64,000 nt of DNA from Andrena cerasifolii (Eukaryota > Arthropoda > Insecta > Hymenoptera > Andrenidae): assembly GCF_050908995.1 (NCBI RefSeq), contig NC_135120.1, positions 13,839,433 through 13,903,432 of the forward strand. The letters are read 5' to 3'. Positions 33,002 to 47,100 of this stretch are shown here, in pieces. Under the pieces are notes generated by a model, which was not told where the DNA came from, searched no databases, and saw nothing but the letters and a program-made list of their open reading frames with translations. Every line of letters starts with the position of its first letter. Positions within the stretch are counted from its first letter, which is position 1. A program made the position numbers and the translations under genes.

Positions 33002-36000
33002 AGCCGCCTCGTGGCTCGACGCCGACCACGCGGCCGAGGATTTCAGCTTCAAGGCTGCCTCTGATAAGGTAGCCTCCTTCCTCGATGTCCCTCTCTCGTT
33101 CTACCTCCTCCACCTTCGCCAAGGTCTCGCAGGGCCAACCCACATTCGTTTATCGCGGCTCCTATTTCGTCGGCTCCGCGGCCGCTGCTCCCGTTTCCAC
33201 AACACACAACGCCTGTGCCCGTCGTGCTTTTTTTATTCACGGACACAGCTGCCCCGAGTAGCAGCAACCTCCTACTCGGGGACCACTCGTCACGATTGCA
33301 CGGGGATTTCCTCGTGCGAAGAGCCCCTCGCAACCCTTACCCTTGGATCCTTCAAACAAGTGATTCACCGACGACACACTCACCCTTAGCCACTCGCCCC
33401 ATCCGTCAGCAGCTAATTCTCATCTCTTCTAGGGTGACGAGGTCTGTGGTAACGGTTACCGTTGAAACGGAAGATCTGTCGAAGTGAACCAACGAGATAC
33501 TTGGGACATGTGCAGCGCTGTCAGCTCTAGAAATAGTGTTAAGACAGTGCGCCTCGCGTGAGAAGGATCGGATGCCTAGAGCGATCAGAGTACTCGCGAA
33601 TATTGCTGTTTGTCCGTACAATCCAAGTACTACCTACCGTCTACCTAATCACGCGGAGTGTCCTCGGTGGATTTGATTAAAGTAGCCGCTACTGGTAGGT
33701 TTTCTGCTGTCATTGTTGGAGGGTAAATGTATTCGGTGCCGCGTTGGACGCGCGAGCAGCGAGCTGTCTACCAGTGGCGAACTCAAATACGAAATGGCTG
33801 CGAGGCAGATATAATGTAGCTATATCAGCGTCGGAAATAGCTTCTTGCCCGACGGAAAAATTCGCCTTTCCCTTTTGTTCTTGCATATCGAATTTTAGAA
33901 ACGCCAGGCGACGTAACTCCGCTTCGCGCTATTTTTGATACCAGAACAGTCTATTTATGAATGAGTCAGCCGTACATCCCGCAGAATTTTATGGCAAATG
34001 CAAGGCATATCTGGGATTCCGCCCTTACGGCCTATTCGAGAGACCCGAGGCTGCTTATCGCGGATAAGTCGGGCGGATATCTCGCGGAGTTCATTTGAAA
34101 ATATAGGTGCTACACCCCCCCTCAACCCCCTCGAGAAGCGGGCGAGGATATTATACGAAAATGAAAGGAGAAAAAGCCCGGAGATGGAAGAATTTACCAC
34201 TTTCGCGTCCCGCGATATAAATAGCCATCCGCTGAATGACAATTCGCGAAACGTTTTACAAATTCGCCGCAATTTCCCGGCCCCCGTTCCTCGGCGTGGC
34301 CATAATTACCGGCTCGAGACTTCCTGCCCGACCATTAAAAATACACCTCCATTTTCTCCTTTCCTCAGCGCTGGCGGAATCTCGCCGGAAGGCAGGTAAA
34401 AAGGAAATGCGAAAAGGTTACGCGAGTGGTTGGTACACTTTCGAATAAGCTGCTATTTCTAAATGGCTAAAATTACGCTCGGTACTCCGCTTTGCTTGCC
34501 CTCGGAGCTCTTATCGTCCAGTAGGGGAATTTGGTTCGAAGCATTCGCGGTCTCGGGACTTTTCACATTTTCCACCGCTGAGTGTAGGAAACAATGGGGA
34601 TCCCTGAAGGCTGGATGAAACCTCGATGAAAATATCTTATAAAACACTTGAGCTAGGAACGTGGCGAGGGTACGCGTGAAAGAGTAAATGGAGGAAGCGT
34701 TAACGATACCCACATTGTGTATAAAACACCAAAAATGTCGACGCGTCAGCTGTGAGGCGAGCCAGACGCGAATACAGGGTTGCGTGAAACTTAATAGCTC
34801 CTAAGAGGATCCAAGGCGATTCAATTGTACGGACTATATGATCCAAGTACACCAATTAACTGCTACTAATTAAAGCCGCTGCGATTCATTGAACCGTTAA
34901 GCAAGTTACTCGGGATTCGGGAGCATCCACCTGTTCCTTCATCGCGGAGCAAGTTCCCGAAGTGGGAGTAATCTAAAGGGCGTTGGAAGATAGATACACC
35001 TACGAACTTCCTCTAAGCTGCGAAATAGTTAAGGCCAATTAACCGAAGCTTACGATCCTCGGGAAGGAGAAACTCCATTGCGGGTACCGCAATTCTCCCG
35101 ATCGTTACTTTGACAATACTATAGATTTACGGCAACCCAAAGGATTCTTATAATCAGATTTAATTGCGACGTCGCGGTGACGGGTAACGGGGATTTTTAC
35201 TGTAACCACTGAATTGATTAGACCAACGACAGGTTGCTCTGTATGACTCACTGCGCGGAACAGCGAGCGAAGGTATTGAAAATCCGCCGATCCGTACCAA
35301 TTTGTCTCGAATCGATGATTCGTGTCGGACATGAGGTCCGCGGGGGCGGAACAGGCGAAAGGGGTCCACGGTAGAGCGGGCGGTCCACACGGGATCTAAG
35401 AAGGGACGAAAATAGTAGCGTGCCAGGATCGTATCACGCTCGCGGCCCCACGGACGCGTATCTGCCGTCTATTAATAGCAGGACGAAAGGGAGCGATCGA
35501 CTCGGCCGAATCCCGAGTAGGCATCGTTCACCGAGTCTTGGTGCTGTCCAGAATCCGCCCGCAGGACTTCAGAGCCGCTCGAGCTGTCGCGGACTCCACA
35601 TTCCACCAGCAAAAGCTCTTCGTGCGTGCCTGTTGGAAGCATCTGTTGCTCGGCTGGTGCCCCGAGGCGAACCCTCATACCACACATTACACACTCTCCC
35701 ACCCACCCACACGTCCACACACATTGCCACACATTGACACCGTTCGAGTGTAAGTTCCTACTATTTTTCATTGTGTTCAACGTTGCGACATTGCCGTTCC
35801 ACCTTCCGTAACGTATCGGTTGATTAGTGATACCTCTGAGTCGCGGCTCTCTGTCCGAACGGTGGTGTACCAGAAACGTTCCCCGTACGAGTTCGATTAG
35901 TGAGCGAATCTAGCGATGCGTCGTCAGTGCGAGCGCCGCAGAGAGGATCGCTCGTCTTCGTTGCCGTTCTCGTGACAGAGCATTGCCCGGTCCCGAGTAT

Positions 36001-37944
36001 ACCGAGCGGGGAGCAACGGGAAAGGAGCCCGAAGCAAGTGTGAAAGTGAAACGTCCGTAAAGAATCGGATACGCTTGTACATCGACGTCCCGTGGAGGGT
36101 GGGGAGATCAACCCGCCGCGGCCCGTGGATCGAACGTTCCCGAGGATGATCGATGCTACCTTGGATCGCAGGGGTGAACAGGTTTGGAAGTGGTGCTAAA
36201 GCGTCGTGCAAATCGCCGTTGACGACCGAAGGATTCGGCTAGCGAGGGATCTACGAGCGCCCCCGACCAGCCGGAGTCCGAACGCGAGCGGTGTCCGACC
36301 ATGCAACGACTTAATCTACTGAAACGCAGGGAGATCGGTCTCGACGTCTCGGGCTGATCTCGCGGCGAAACTTCGGATCTCGGGAGGGAAAGTTCGCGCA
36401 AGGGATCGGACGAATATCCGCGAGGGCGGGGGAAAGCTCGAACAATGTACAGGAAACTTGTCGAGGCTGTGCAGGAGTTTGGCTCCCGTTGTTCGGGACG
36501 TCTTTCGCGGTGCGTTCCCGCGCCTGACAGGGACGTTCGTGTGACGCGCTTAATCGGCCCGGAAATTTACGCTCGGAAAATTGAGGACGACTTTGTTAAC
36601 GCGAATGGCTTTTAGTTTAATAGCGCCGGCGAGGAGCGACGAGGACAAGTATTCGATGTTTGGCGCGTTTAACGAGTGCGCGAAGGGAATCGGTGAGGCG
36701 GCGTCGTTTCCAGAAGTTCGTAAGCGCTTGGGGGTACTTTGGAGTTGCTTCCCGACGAGTTCGAACGTTTCTCTCCGTAGCAATGATTGTTACGAGCACT
36801 TTCTTTTTATGGTGATATCTTATATCCGCAATTTCTGAGGATGTACAAGTACTTCGGTTCGAATTTAACGCTCGAGTAACCGGGCAGGGGGAGGGGACGA
36901 AATTGCTTCCATTTCCCAAATATGGCGGGTCAGTGGGTACCGATATAGAAACGAATCGCGTTGGCGCCGTGATAACTATAAACGCACGTCCAATATCCCG
37001 TTTCGAGACATTCTAGGCTGACGTGCAGAATTATGTAATGTTGTTCCTGTTCGTGTGCAATGTCATACTATACGGCATTACGCACCGCGGCGAGCAGTTC
37101 GTGGGAATTGAAGCTCGGTGGAGGATATCTGGATTCTTCGAATTCCGGTTGATTCGGCGCTTCGACGAATCGATTTGTGATACACGAATCGACGGAAACT
37201 CACGATGTTCGGATGGCAACAGGGGTCTCCCCTGGTACCATGGTAGATGGAATCGATGAAAGAAAAGAGAGAACTTGGTCCGAATCGAGCGAGAGAAGTG
37301 TTATCCAACTCGATGGTTAATTTCTTCGGGAGGACAGCGAAGCTCGATGACGACGATGGTAACGGCAACGAAGACGGGTTCGAGGAGGAGGTGGAGGGAC
37401 TGCCATAGAGAGTGAGGGAGGCGAAAGAGAGAAAAAAGGGAGAGAGAGAGCGAGCGATAGAGTCGCTTCTCTAAAATTAGAGCGACGAAGAAGAGAAGGG
37501 GATGGCTCCTTATAGAGCTTGCGACGTCGAGCTTGCGGCCAGGGTTAGCAAACTGGCACTCTCTTTCTCGTCTCAGAATATCAGATTACCTTTGCACCAG
37601 TGCATCGTCTCGCCCCTTCGACTTCCTTTCTTTTCCAGCTCTTCTTCTTTCTGGCGCCCGCAAGGTTCGATTTATGCTCGGCAACCACCGCCCTGGCCCT
37701 CTCTTCTCTCTTTCTCCGCCGTTCCCTCAATTCCCTCTCGCCTTTCCCGGCTTGTTTATTCAAAATTCCCCGTGAGAGGTGCTCGGACCGTCGCGCGTGC
37801 CAAGCGAAGGGGACGATACGGATTGCTCCGCGCTCGGATTTATCAGATTTCTTTTTCGGGACTCTGCTCGCGAGTGCGTCGCTGTTCTTCTCACCCGCGA
37901 ACGTAGGAGGAGAACCGTCGGGTCCTCCCCGCCCTCGGGCCCCG

Positions 37945-37950
37945 TATAAA
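37945..37950 (+). promoter_or_regulatory. TATA box, likely proximal troponin T promoter
   Basis: TATAAA in a GC-rich context. A start about 30 bp downstream would give a short leader exon ending at 38055, spliced over a 53-bp intron (38056-38108) to the exon carrying the troponin T ATG. Confidence 0.45.
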
Positions 37951-38128
37951 TCGAAAGATCGCACCTGCACGTAGGCGATTCGGTTCGTCCTTTCCGCTTC
38001 GTCGGCGTGAAATCGTGACCGGGACGCAAGGATCGGTGTGAAACGACGTTAGAAGGTAACCGATAAGGGGCTGGTCGTGCTAATCAGTGATCCGTTTGCC
38101 TGTTGCAGCACCTTAACCACCCGCAAAC

Positions 38129-41100
38129 ATGTCGGACGACGAGGACCAATACTCGTAAGTATTGAAACTGGCCACAAGAAATGGCGAAGGATAATGGACT
38201 CGAACCTCGACATTCCCTGGCGCTTGAGCCGCTCGAATATTGAGATTTAATCCTCGAACGTGGCCGATTTCGTCGATAGAATGGAAGCGACCAGTGAAAT
38301 AGGATCGCGGCTTCCGATAAAGCGGCTACGAGGCTGCGTGTTACGTAAGAGGGGCTCCCACGTGCGCGGGACAGGGGCTGAAAAATGATCGTAGCCGGGC
38401 GGTGAAATATCCATGAAATCGGAGCCACGGAGAGCGCCCTCGCGGCAGGGAATGTCGGAGATATTTCAGCGAAGCGTAACTTTTAAGTAAGAGATAGTAA
38501 CGGTAGCCCAACGAAGCGTCGAAAGAAGTATGTCGTCGATAGATCACGCCCAGTGTTTCTTAGCGGCGATTTTCAGGGTAGCGAGAATCGCAGATTTCTA
38601 GTTACTTTGCTCGATGCGATCTCTATCGGATCGCCACATAAGTCGAGGATAAACGAGATCCCGTGTTGATCGTTGTCACGCTAGGAACGATATCCAAGAG
38701 AAACGAATAGCCTCCACGTAAGATCAGAAAGAAATCACCGTAATTATCATCCCCGATCGTGACCCTTCCCTGTTATTCGATCAGCTGTTATCGATTATAC
38801 ATTCAGCCCCACGACACACCCCAACCCCTACACTGTCGATTTTGCTGTGAAAGTAACACCCCCTCCCTGGTGCCCACGTGTATTTGCCTGGATCGAATCG
38901 TAGTTATTGCACGATACCCTGATTAAATCGCTCCCTAAAATTGCCAAGAGAGTTGATTACGGCTGCAAACGCTGCGCGCACCAACGATGATTCATCTGGG
39001 TAGATCGACTTGGATCCATATTCAGTAAGGTGGACGGATGGGTCCGAAAATGTCGCGACAGATCAAGAGCCGCATAGATTATTATACTCTACGTTCCACT
39101 GTTTTTTCCAATTCGAAAGCTGTGCAAGGTAAATGTAGCTGAATACGATGATCTTGGAGGGAAACAGTTTTAGTGTGCGATTAAATGGAAAGCACCCCGT
39201 GAGAACGCCAATTTGCCCCAAAGCCCATAGACCCCTCTATTCTTGTGTTCGTTTCTTTTTTTTTTCACGTTTGTTCAATAGCCCCCGCCCCCCTGTATAC
39301 CACCTGTGCCCCGTTCACTAACCGATTTTGTTTTCCGTTTTCTGTTTTGCAGCAGCGAGGAGGAGGTGGTCGAGGAAACGTAAGTGTTGCCCTGGCATAT
39401 CCCCGATTCCCGTCGTGATACATTCCCAAAGATATTTCTAACGTCCACGTTCTCTCGTTTTCTCATTCCAGGAAGTAAGTTCCGGAGGCGTGTCTGCGTA
39501 TAGACGTCTGCTACTACTGCGCAGAGTCAACCGCGGGATCTTTTAGCTCTCGTTTTTTCCCCCTCCACCGATCTCAGTCTTCTAGACTCTAGGCTCCTTT
39601 TGAGCAGCGCCCCGTAGTCGATCGGAGCTAGCTTGCTCCCCGTGTCGTTTCGCGCACGACCGCTTTGGTTTCCAATTTGAAAAACAGACGCCCCCTTTTA
39701 GAGAAATTAGGATTCCCAACCATCACTTCTGCCCTTCGAGAGAGATCGCTCTTCCGTTCCGTCCGCTCCGGAGTACTAGCTGGACCAATCCCCTAGCCGC
39801 AGACTTCGCGTCGTTTATTTGCGAGCCTAGCCGTTCGAATTTAGCGTATCGTTACGTTTACTGTCACCGACTCGAGTTACCGTCCCACGCGTTACACGCT
39901 TGTGCAACTTCGCGATCACGGGCGCACGACTCGGAGCATCGAACACTGCGCTCGTTCGCCTAATACGAACCCGGTTAGAATTAGAACGGACGCGCTTCTT
40001 TTCACAGAAATAGGATATGCGCTGGGCGCTGTCCTCGCGGCACCCTCGAGTATCCAGCTTGCACGCTTTTCAAAGAGAATACACTCTTAATCCCCGAAGT
40101 AGCTGGTAACGCGATACGCGGTGATGCTCGAACGCGATAAGAAGACTTTTCACGCGAGCAAAGACTCTCGTAGCCGTTTTGAAGACGTTTTTTTAAGACC
40201 GCGAAGGGGAGCTTAGTGACGCGAATCCTGAAGAATTACGTTTAGCGCCCTACCTAGAGCGATCTCTCCCGAAGAACCGTTAAGATTAGAACAGTCGTGC
40301 TTCCCTCGCGAAAATAGAGCAGACGAATGACACCGTGTCTACGAATGTCTAGCCGCATAGTAATTCAACGGTGTCGCACGGTAATTCGGCCAGAGCTCCC
40401 GTCTCCGGGCTGAAATTACAGTCGGGATGTCTTTAAGCGTGTCGTTCGTTTGCGCAAAACACAGCAGACCACGATTCAACATTTTCTTCCGGCCGGACGG
40501 TCCCGCATCGTCGCGCGAAGACGATTTAACAGGCAGCGGAGCAAAATATTGAGTCGTCCCGAGCGAAACGAACCGCCGAGAAATATCGCCGTCGACGGTG
40601 GCCGAAACGAGACTAAAACGAAACGATCCCGATGGCAATCGCGTCGCCATTCTTCGCGGCGAGGCGGCATTTCTCGGCGATTCGAGGGGTGGAAGTGTAA
40701 TTATCGATTGGCGGCCGATCCGTCGGCCGCCCGATAATAGAATCAAACCGGCTGGCCATTTTCTCTGACTTTGGTTTATGATCTCCGTTTCTCTTTTTTT
40801 TTGTCTATCTCTCTCTCTCCACCCTCCTACGCCTGAATCTCCACATACAATACACAAAAAAAAACCAACCAACCAACCAATCAAAAAAACCACCAATCAC
40901 CATCGACCAAACGACGAACGCGCGGCGCGTATCGAAAAATCCGAAAATCGAAGGCACACCGAGAGGAAGATCGAGTAAGTTTTTCCCCGACAACAAAAAA
41001 AAACAAACAAAAAACGAATTGTAAAAATCGCCTGTTCGCAGTGTTCTTTTTCTTTCTCTATTTCTTTTTCTCGCTCTGTTTAATCGCCTAACCGTTGTAC

Positions 41101-44100
41101 TGTCTTGTATCGATAAATATTGATTGTTCAAAGTATACATCCTGTACGCCCGCTATTTCGCTCTTAAATCTCTGTCTCTCACCGGTCGCTGTTCACGCAA
41201 TGTATTCTTTCTCTTTTGTACAAACAATTAATTTCTATTTGTGAGACGTTCGCATTGTTTTCCTCTATCTCTCTCTTTCTCTCTATCTCTCTCTCTCTCT
41301 CTCTCTCTATCTCGCTGCCCACTTCTCTCTCTCTCTCTCTCCCCTTTCCCCCGTCTCTCTTTCTTTCTTTCCCTGTCTCGCTACATCGTTTTTAGTCCGT
41401 AGTCATCGTCCTCTCTGTCGAGACACTCCGTTTTCTTTCCTCCAGCAAGTTATATCGTCTCTCCTCCACAATCGCCATCGCTGGTTCTTTCTGGAGCGGC
41501 ACTTCCGTTCTGTCCCCTGCCCCATTCTGCTGCCCCAGAGGCGAGCGTTGTACATAGGCCGCGGCTAATTTCCGGCAATTCGCGCGGAGAGAAAGATTTT
41601 TTTTGCCGCGAGACAATTTCGCGCGATCGGTCCGACGGACGACTCGCGGCGCAGGGGCGGCGAGGATCGCTCCGGAGCTCGTCCCACCCCCTCGACCACC
41701 CTTTTTCAGCGGCCTGGTCCCGAGGTTTTTTTTTTTTTTTTAATTTCACGGCAGATCCGCGAGAATCGCTTTCTCGCCCGGCTAGATGGATTTTTCGAGT
41801 CAAACTTCTACAGTAATCTGATATCGTTGGACCCCGTACACGGGCTCAGCATCCTGACAATGAAGAATCACTTCTTCCACTTTAGAGGCGGAACGCGTCG
41901 CGCCGGCGTCCACCCTCTCTTTCTTCGCCCGTTTTTTTTCCTCGCCGGCACTTAAAAATATTGTCCGCGGAGCACGGTGACGCGTAGGGCGCGTCCCGAG
42001 TTCTCCCTTTAGATTGTTTTTCCCCAGCTTTTTCGAACGCGTCGGATCACCGACGGCACAGGCTTGCGTTCATGCGCGTCATGTTTTTCACCCCCTACCC
42101 CAACCCCCACACCCCCTTTTTAAAAAGGAACTCCTCTTTTTTTGTCCTTTGACTTTTTAATGTTGCTGGCGTGAATATTTTTGAAATCCTTGCCGATCGA
42201 TGACTCGATGGTTGGGAAGTTAATATTAGCGCGATGAAAGGAAAAGGGAAGCGACGAGGGCTGATTTTGTTACGCGCGCACTCGCTCGTACACCTTTCTA
42301 CTTCTGACGTCAATCTCCTGTTGGTCCGTCCGCTGTTATTCATGATTCTGTTGTTTTTCTTTACCTTTTTTTTTCTCTTCTTTTTTTTGGTGCTGTGTCG
42401 CTGTTGTTGTGTCGATGGTTAAACAAATACGTCTATCGCTGCCACCCTGTCCCGTCTGATACACGTCCATGTACACGCCTCAGGTGTCCCTCGCTATACA
42501 GTGTGATCCTTGGTCGTTTCGAACGGGACAGAGGCACACCTGCACGCGGTCACGCGTCTTCTCAGCGAAACGCAGACGATGGTAAAGTAATCGGTGATTC
42601 CAAGTCGCGCTTCCTCGCGATTAAGCAGTGATATCTCTCTCCTCTCGGCCTCATTCGCCGATGCGTACGATCGCTTAGACATCAAAGCTCCGTTTCTTCT
42701 TTGCTCCCTGATTTTCCATTTCTTCGACTTTCATCGACAACGAATCACCGTTACTTTCCGATCGATCCGAGGGAATGCCGCCCACCATCACACACCACAA
42801 CACCTAACTATCTCTCTCTCTCTATCTCTCTCTCTCTGTCTCTTTGCGCATTATCTCTGTCGCATAATCGTCGTACTTTTTCTCGCATTCCGTGCCGGGC
42901 GACTGGGAAATGTTTCGCGAGGAAGCTATATATAGGTGTGATCTCAGGATCCTCGAGACGAAAGTGACGGTAGGCTGCCTGTTCTCCACTTTTACGTCGT
43001 CTATAAAAAGCCAATCGAGATGCCCGCGAGCACGCGAGCATCGCTCCCTGTTCCGCCTGTGGGCAAAACTTTTCTAACGATCGGTCGTAAAGAAGGAGAG
43101 AAAAAAAAAAAATAGGACGAACGGAAGGGTATAAAAGGGGATGGAACAGCGGCAGGCCGTCGTCGATTCTAGCGATGCTTTCTTTCGTCCGATCGATGGA
43201 CACTGGATTTAATCCCGTAAACGGGAGGGATAACGAAACCGCGAAAGGCGAGCTCGATCGTACGATACCGCGGCTTTGTGCAGTCCCACGTTAAAAAGAC
43301 ACCAAAGACATTTGTCACTTGTTATTAATGTACCTTTCCTTTCTTTTTTTGTAGGGGTAGGGCGTCCCAAAAGTAAGTTGAATCTCTCGAGGTGTTTACA
43401 CGTCAATAATACTTTCCTCTTCTTCTTCGGCCGCTCTCACACACTACCCCCCCGCCCCCTAAAGTCCGCGCTTTCTTTCGAATTTTTGGCGGGAACGAGA
43501 CCCCCCGATGAGCGACAAACATTCCTCGCGCTATTATTGAAAGTGAATAGCGCTTCTGACCCGCCGGGTATCGGGAAGAAGGTGGGACGTTTTCGAAGTA
43601 ATCCTTTCAAACTCAATCGCTCCACCACCACCTAAGACTTTCCACGTCTAATTGTTCGGAGAGGGTGCCACAGTTTCAGGCTCGTTCGAAAGCCAGAGAA
43701 TTTCTGTGGGTATAATTTCTGCCCGAGGTCCTTGACCGTGTAACACGAGCAATTAAAACGGGACGGTGCATAATCGCGCGGGAATTTATGCGCGACAAGG
43801 TTGTTTAGTCGAAAAGTTTTAAAGGCTTTTGACCGTATTATACGGGCCGCAGTTGCATAAGGGGTTGTGTGCAACTAACTATAACTTGCGTCGACTGGAC
43901 CGTTGCCAAACGTTTCATAAATATGTGTACGATAACGTAATGCGGTTTATTCTTATACCGAAGCCTCGGTGTCCGTTTGAGACGCTCCGCGTTCTAAAGA
44001 GATGCAATCCGATTAATGAGTACACTGTGTTCGATGGAAACGCGAGACCATCGAAGCTCCGATGCCAATCTGATCAAGGGGGTTGACAGTCGCGACCTCT

Positions 44101-47100
44101 AGAGAGAAGAATTTATAAAATCGAGGGGACGTTTATTCTCTGTTTCTAGGTCAAGGAATTTCTTTGCAGATACAGCGAGCTATCCACCCTTTTTGTAAAT
44201 TTCAATATCTCGAAATTCCATTTGTATCATTACTCGTGTTCCCTGAAACACCGATTGTTGCACCTCGAGATTCCTTTCGAACGTACTGTGTTTCTTTGTG
44301 CCCGCAAGTCTTACTTAACCGCACAATCGACGTCTCGATCCAGCCAAAAACCTTGAAACAAGTCTAATAATTCGTGATCAGTGCTCGAAGCAACCACCCC
44401 CGCCCCAAAGCTCATGTTTCTCTCTGTCTCTTTCACCCCCACCCCGTTCTCGTGTTTTTTACGTTTTGTCTCTCTATCTCTGTCTCTCTGTCTACATCTG
44501 ATTAATCACGAATTAACGGCTCTGTACATAATTCCGTGTGCCACGTGCACGTACGCGTAATCCGTTGTAAAAACGCATCGACGAGTCCATCCACGTTTTC
44601 GTTGATTTCGTTTTCAGCCAACCAGTTGGTGTCGTGTTTCGTGTTTATTTTTTCTTGTGTCCTGCGTTCCCAGGAGTCGTTTTTGTTTTTCTCCCTGCCA
44701 ATTTCGTGCCCTTCGTCCACCCCCCCCCCCCCAGAACCCACCCAACCCCCACCAACCTCGTCTTTGTCACGTTCTGTTGTTAACGATGTTGACCTTGCGC
44801 CATAATCAATCGACCCGCAGCAATAATCGCCCACCAGCCAATTCTCCTCTGATTTTCGGTCTCGTTTGTCGCAGTAAGATCGGCTAAAGCGTTAGGGGAG
44901 GTCACTGAGTTCTTCGTGGAACCGCGGATTTCGAGCTTCTCGTTCAACACAATCCGCCGGAAACGGTCCCAATCGTAAATTAACTTCTATTTTAATTAAT
45001 TACGTTGCAATTTTTAATCGGAGGCGCTGAATTTTGGTAAATTTAGCTTCCGAGGTTTCTCGCGTTCAATTGAATCCCCCCGGCTACGAGGAGGGATCTC
45101 GCGATTAATAGTTCGGGAAGTATTTATGCTGATACGTGATTGCGCGGGGGAGGCTCAGTGATCTTCCGAGATGACACGATCGTCCGGAACCTCAACTCTC
45201 ATGTAAACTGGCCAGCTCCTTGGCTTTCGACTGTTGCTTTCTTTCTCACGGCGTTGTGGATATTAATTGACATTAAGAATGACGACAGCGGCGACTGTGT
45301 GTTGCTTGCGCTCGATTTGGGAGAGCAGAAGAAAATGTCTGACGAGAAGAAGAGTGAGTGCTGGATCAGTGTGCTCCATTTTTATCCCGCTTCTCCTTCA
45401 TCATCAATCTATTTTTTTTTTCTTTTTTAATAGCGTGAAGGATCGTGTGACTCGGTAAAGTTCAATTCATTTATATCGCTTGATACTCGGGTATTTTGTA
45501 AATTGTCGATAATACATTGCAGCGCTTTTAAAAGAATTTCGAAGCTGTTATTGGATCGCAGTATTTGTCGCCCCAATTTCGTTTCAGACACGACTATTCT
45601 TGTTCTCGTTGTACGCTGACCAGTTTTGTCGGATTTTCTCTTCGAACCTGCTAAAACGCTTCTGTACAAATGCTTAATCGCTTGTTCACGAGCGGCTTTT
45701 TTTCCGTATTATTTTTCTCAAACTAAACCCTAAACGAGCGTCCCCCATCGATCCCCACGATCCAAGAGTCGGGCAGCCACCCATATATTGCCGCCACGGA
45801 ATCATCGTTAAAATTAGAGATCCTTAGCCCAACGTCACCCTGTATTCGATCCACCTGATGCAATTTCTATCGCTAATTCGATTTTTGAAGAGCGTCCAAA
45901 TTTCTGATAAACTAAATTCATCAAAAGAATCTTTACTTTTTTCTCGTTTCGACGTACAATATACCACCATTACCTACGTTTCAAAAACATTTAGCTGCAC
46001 TGAATCAGCGAAAAGATTCTCAGCCCCTCGGTTCACCACGAACTTGATCCTCTTTTCTCGCAATTTCATTAAACGCGCCTACCCAAGAGGCAAGTCGAGA
46101 TTAAAATTCAAACGACCGCGAAATCCTCCGCGAAAGCCTTCATATTCCGAAACTCGTTAAAGTCTGCCCGCCTCCGCGCGCCACCGCACCCTCCCCCCAA
46201 GTACAAGTATTCTTCAGTTTTCTTTTTTTCACGCTGCGCGCCTAATTATCTTCTGTCCACGCGCTTCGTACAAAACTGTACTCTCTGTCTGTCCGTACGT
46301 CCGTCCGTTTGCGTGTGTCTGGCTGCGTGTGGTGAGACGAAAGTGAGCAAACGGGGATGCAAAAGGGCGGGGATCAGGGAGACGTGCAGACGAAAGAAAG
46401 AGTTATTCGCCACGAGAGAGAATGGATGGGGGTGTAATAAATAATGGAAAGTGGAACGCGAGAGTGGCGTAACGGAGTTCTGGAGGATCTCTACGAGATC
46501 CCTCCGGAGGACGAGCGGCAGCAACTAAAGAGAGTTACTTTTGTTTTCGCTCCGGCCTACATCAGGGACTCTGGGGAGAATCCCGAGTTTATGAAGGTGA
46601 GGATAGATCCCGCGGATCTCGTAGACACACGATATTCGCCGCTGATTCTGCATGCACGCGTATTTACGCTCTATCTGTTTGGTTTGTTGGGCGGCCACAG
46701 AGGCAGGAACAGAAGAGAAGCGACTTAGACGAACAGCTCAAGGAATACATCGCAGAATGGCGGAAGCAGAGGGCCAAAGAGGAGGAGGAGCTGAAGAGAT
46801 TGAAGGTTCGTATCCGCGGGACGGGATCACCCTCTACTCGACGGTGGATTTCATGGATCCGGCGTGAATCCCTCATTGATTATTTGCTTTATCTGCCGCG
46901 CCACATAGGAGAAGCAAGCCAAGCGCAAGATCACTCGCGCGGACGAGGAGAAGAGATTGGCCCAGAAAAAGAAGGAGGAGGAAGAGCGTCGTCAACGCGA
47001 AATCGGTATGTCATGAGCTCTGTATCTTCCGCTATCGAGGCTGTGCCCGAGAATTATGGCTCTCAACGTTCTTTGATATTTACAGAGGAGAAGAAGCAAC

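Larger units (their letters stand above)
31851..38108. other. Intergenic and upstream region of troponin T
   Basis: No protein-coding exon recognised. The stretches 32900-33500, 35330-36500 and 37500-38060 are GC-rich. Possible first-exon donors are seen at 33067 (gtagcc), 35750 (gtaagt) and 38056 (gtaacc). One or more probably belong to 5' UTR exons of troponin T, spliced to the acceptor at 38107-38108. Confidence 0.4.
39475..46565. other. Long troponin T intron region
   Basis: About 7 kb of pyrimidine-rich, low-complexity sequence, including a CT microsatellite at 41269-41341 and others near 42811-42840. It holds the 18-nt microexon at 43355-43372. No other coding exon is certain; further microexons are possible because the N-terminal region of this gene is a known site of alternative splicing. 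Confidence 0.6.

Noticed and set aside
40940..40976. Possible 21-nt exon ending KIE before gtaagt in the troponin T intron
   Set aside because: The donor is good and the phase would fit, but the acceptor lacks any pyrimidine tract. Not strong enough to call.
44706..44760. Poly-C tract ending in AG, resembling an acceptor
   Set aside because: No donor at a suitable distance gives an in-phase exon.
45334..45352. ATG with MSDEKK followed by a gtgagt donor inside the troponin T gene
   Set aside because: Phase does not fit the downstream troponin T exons, and no acceptor gives a cassette divisible by three without a stop.
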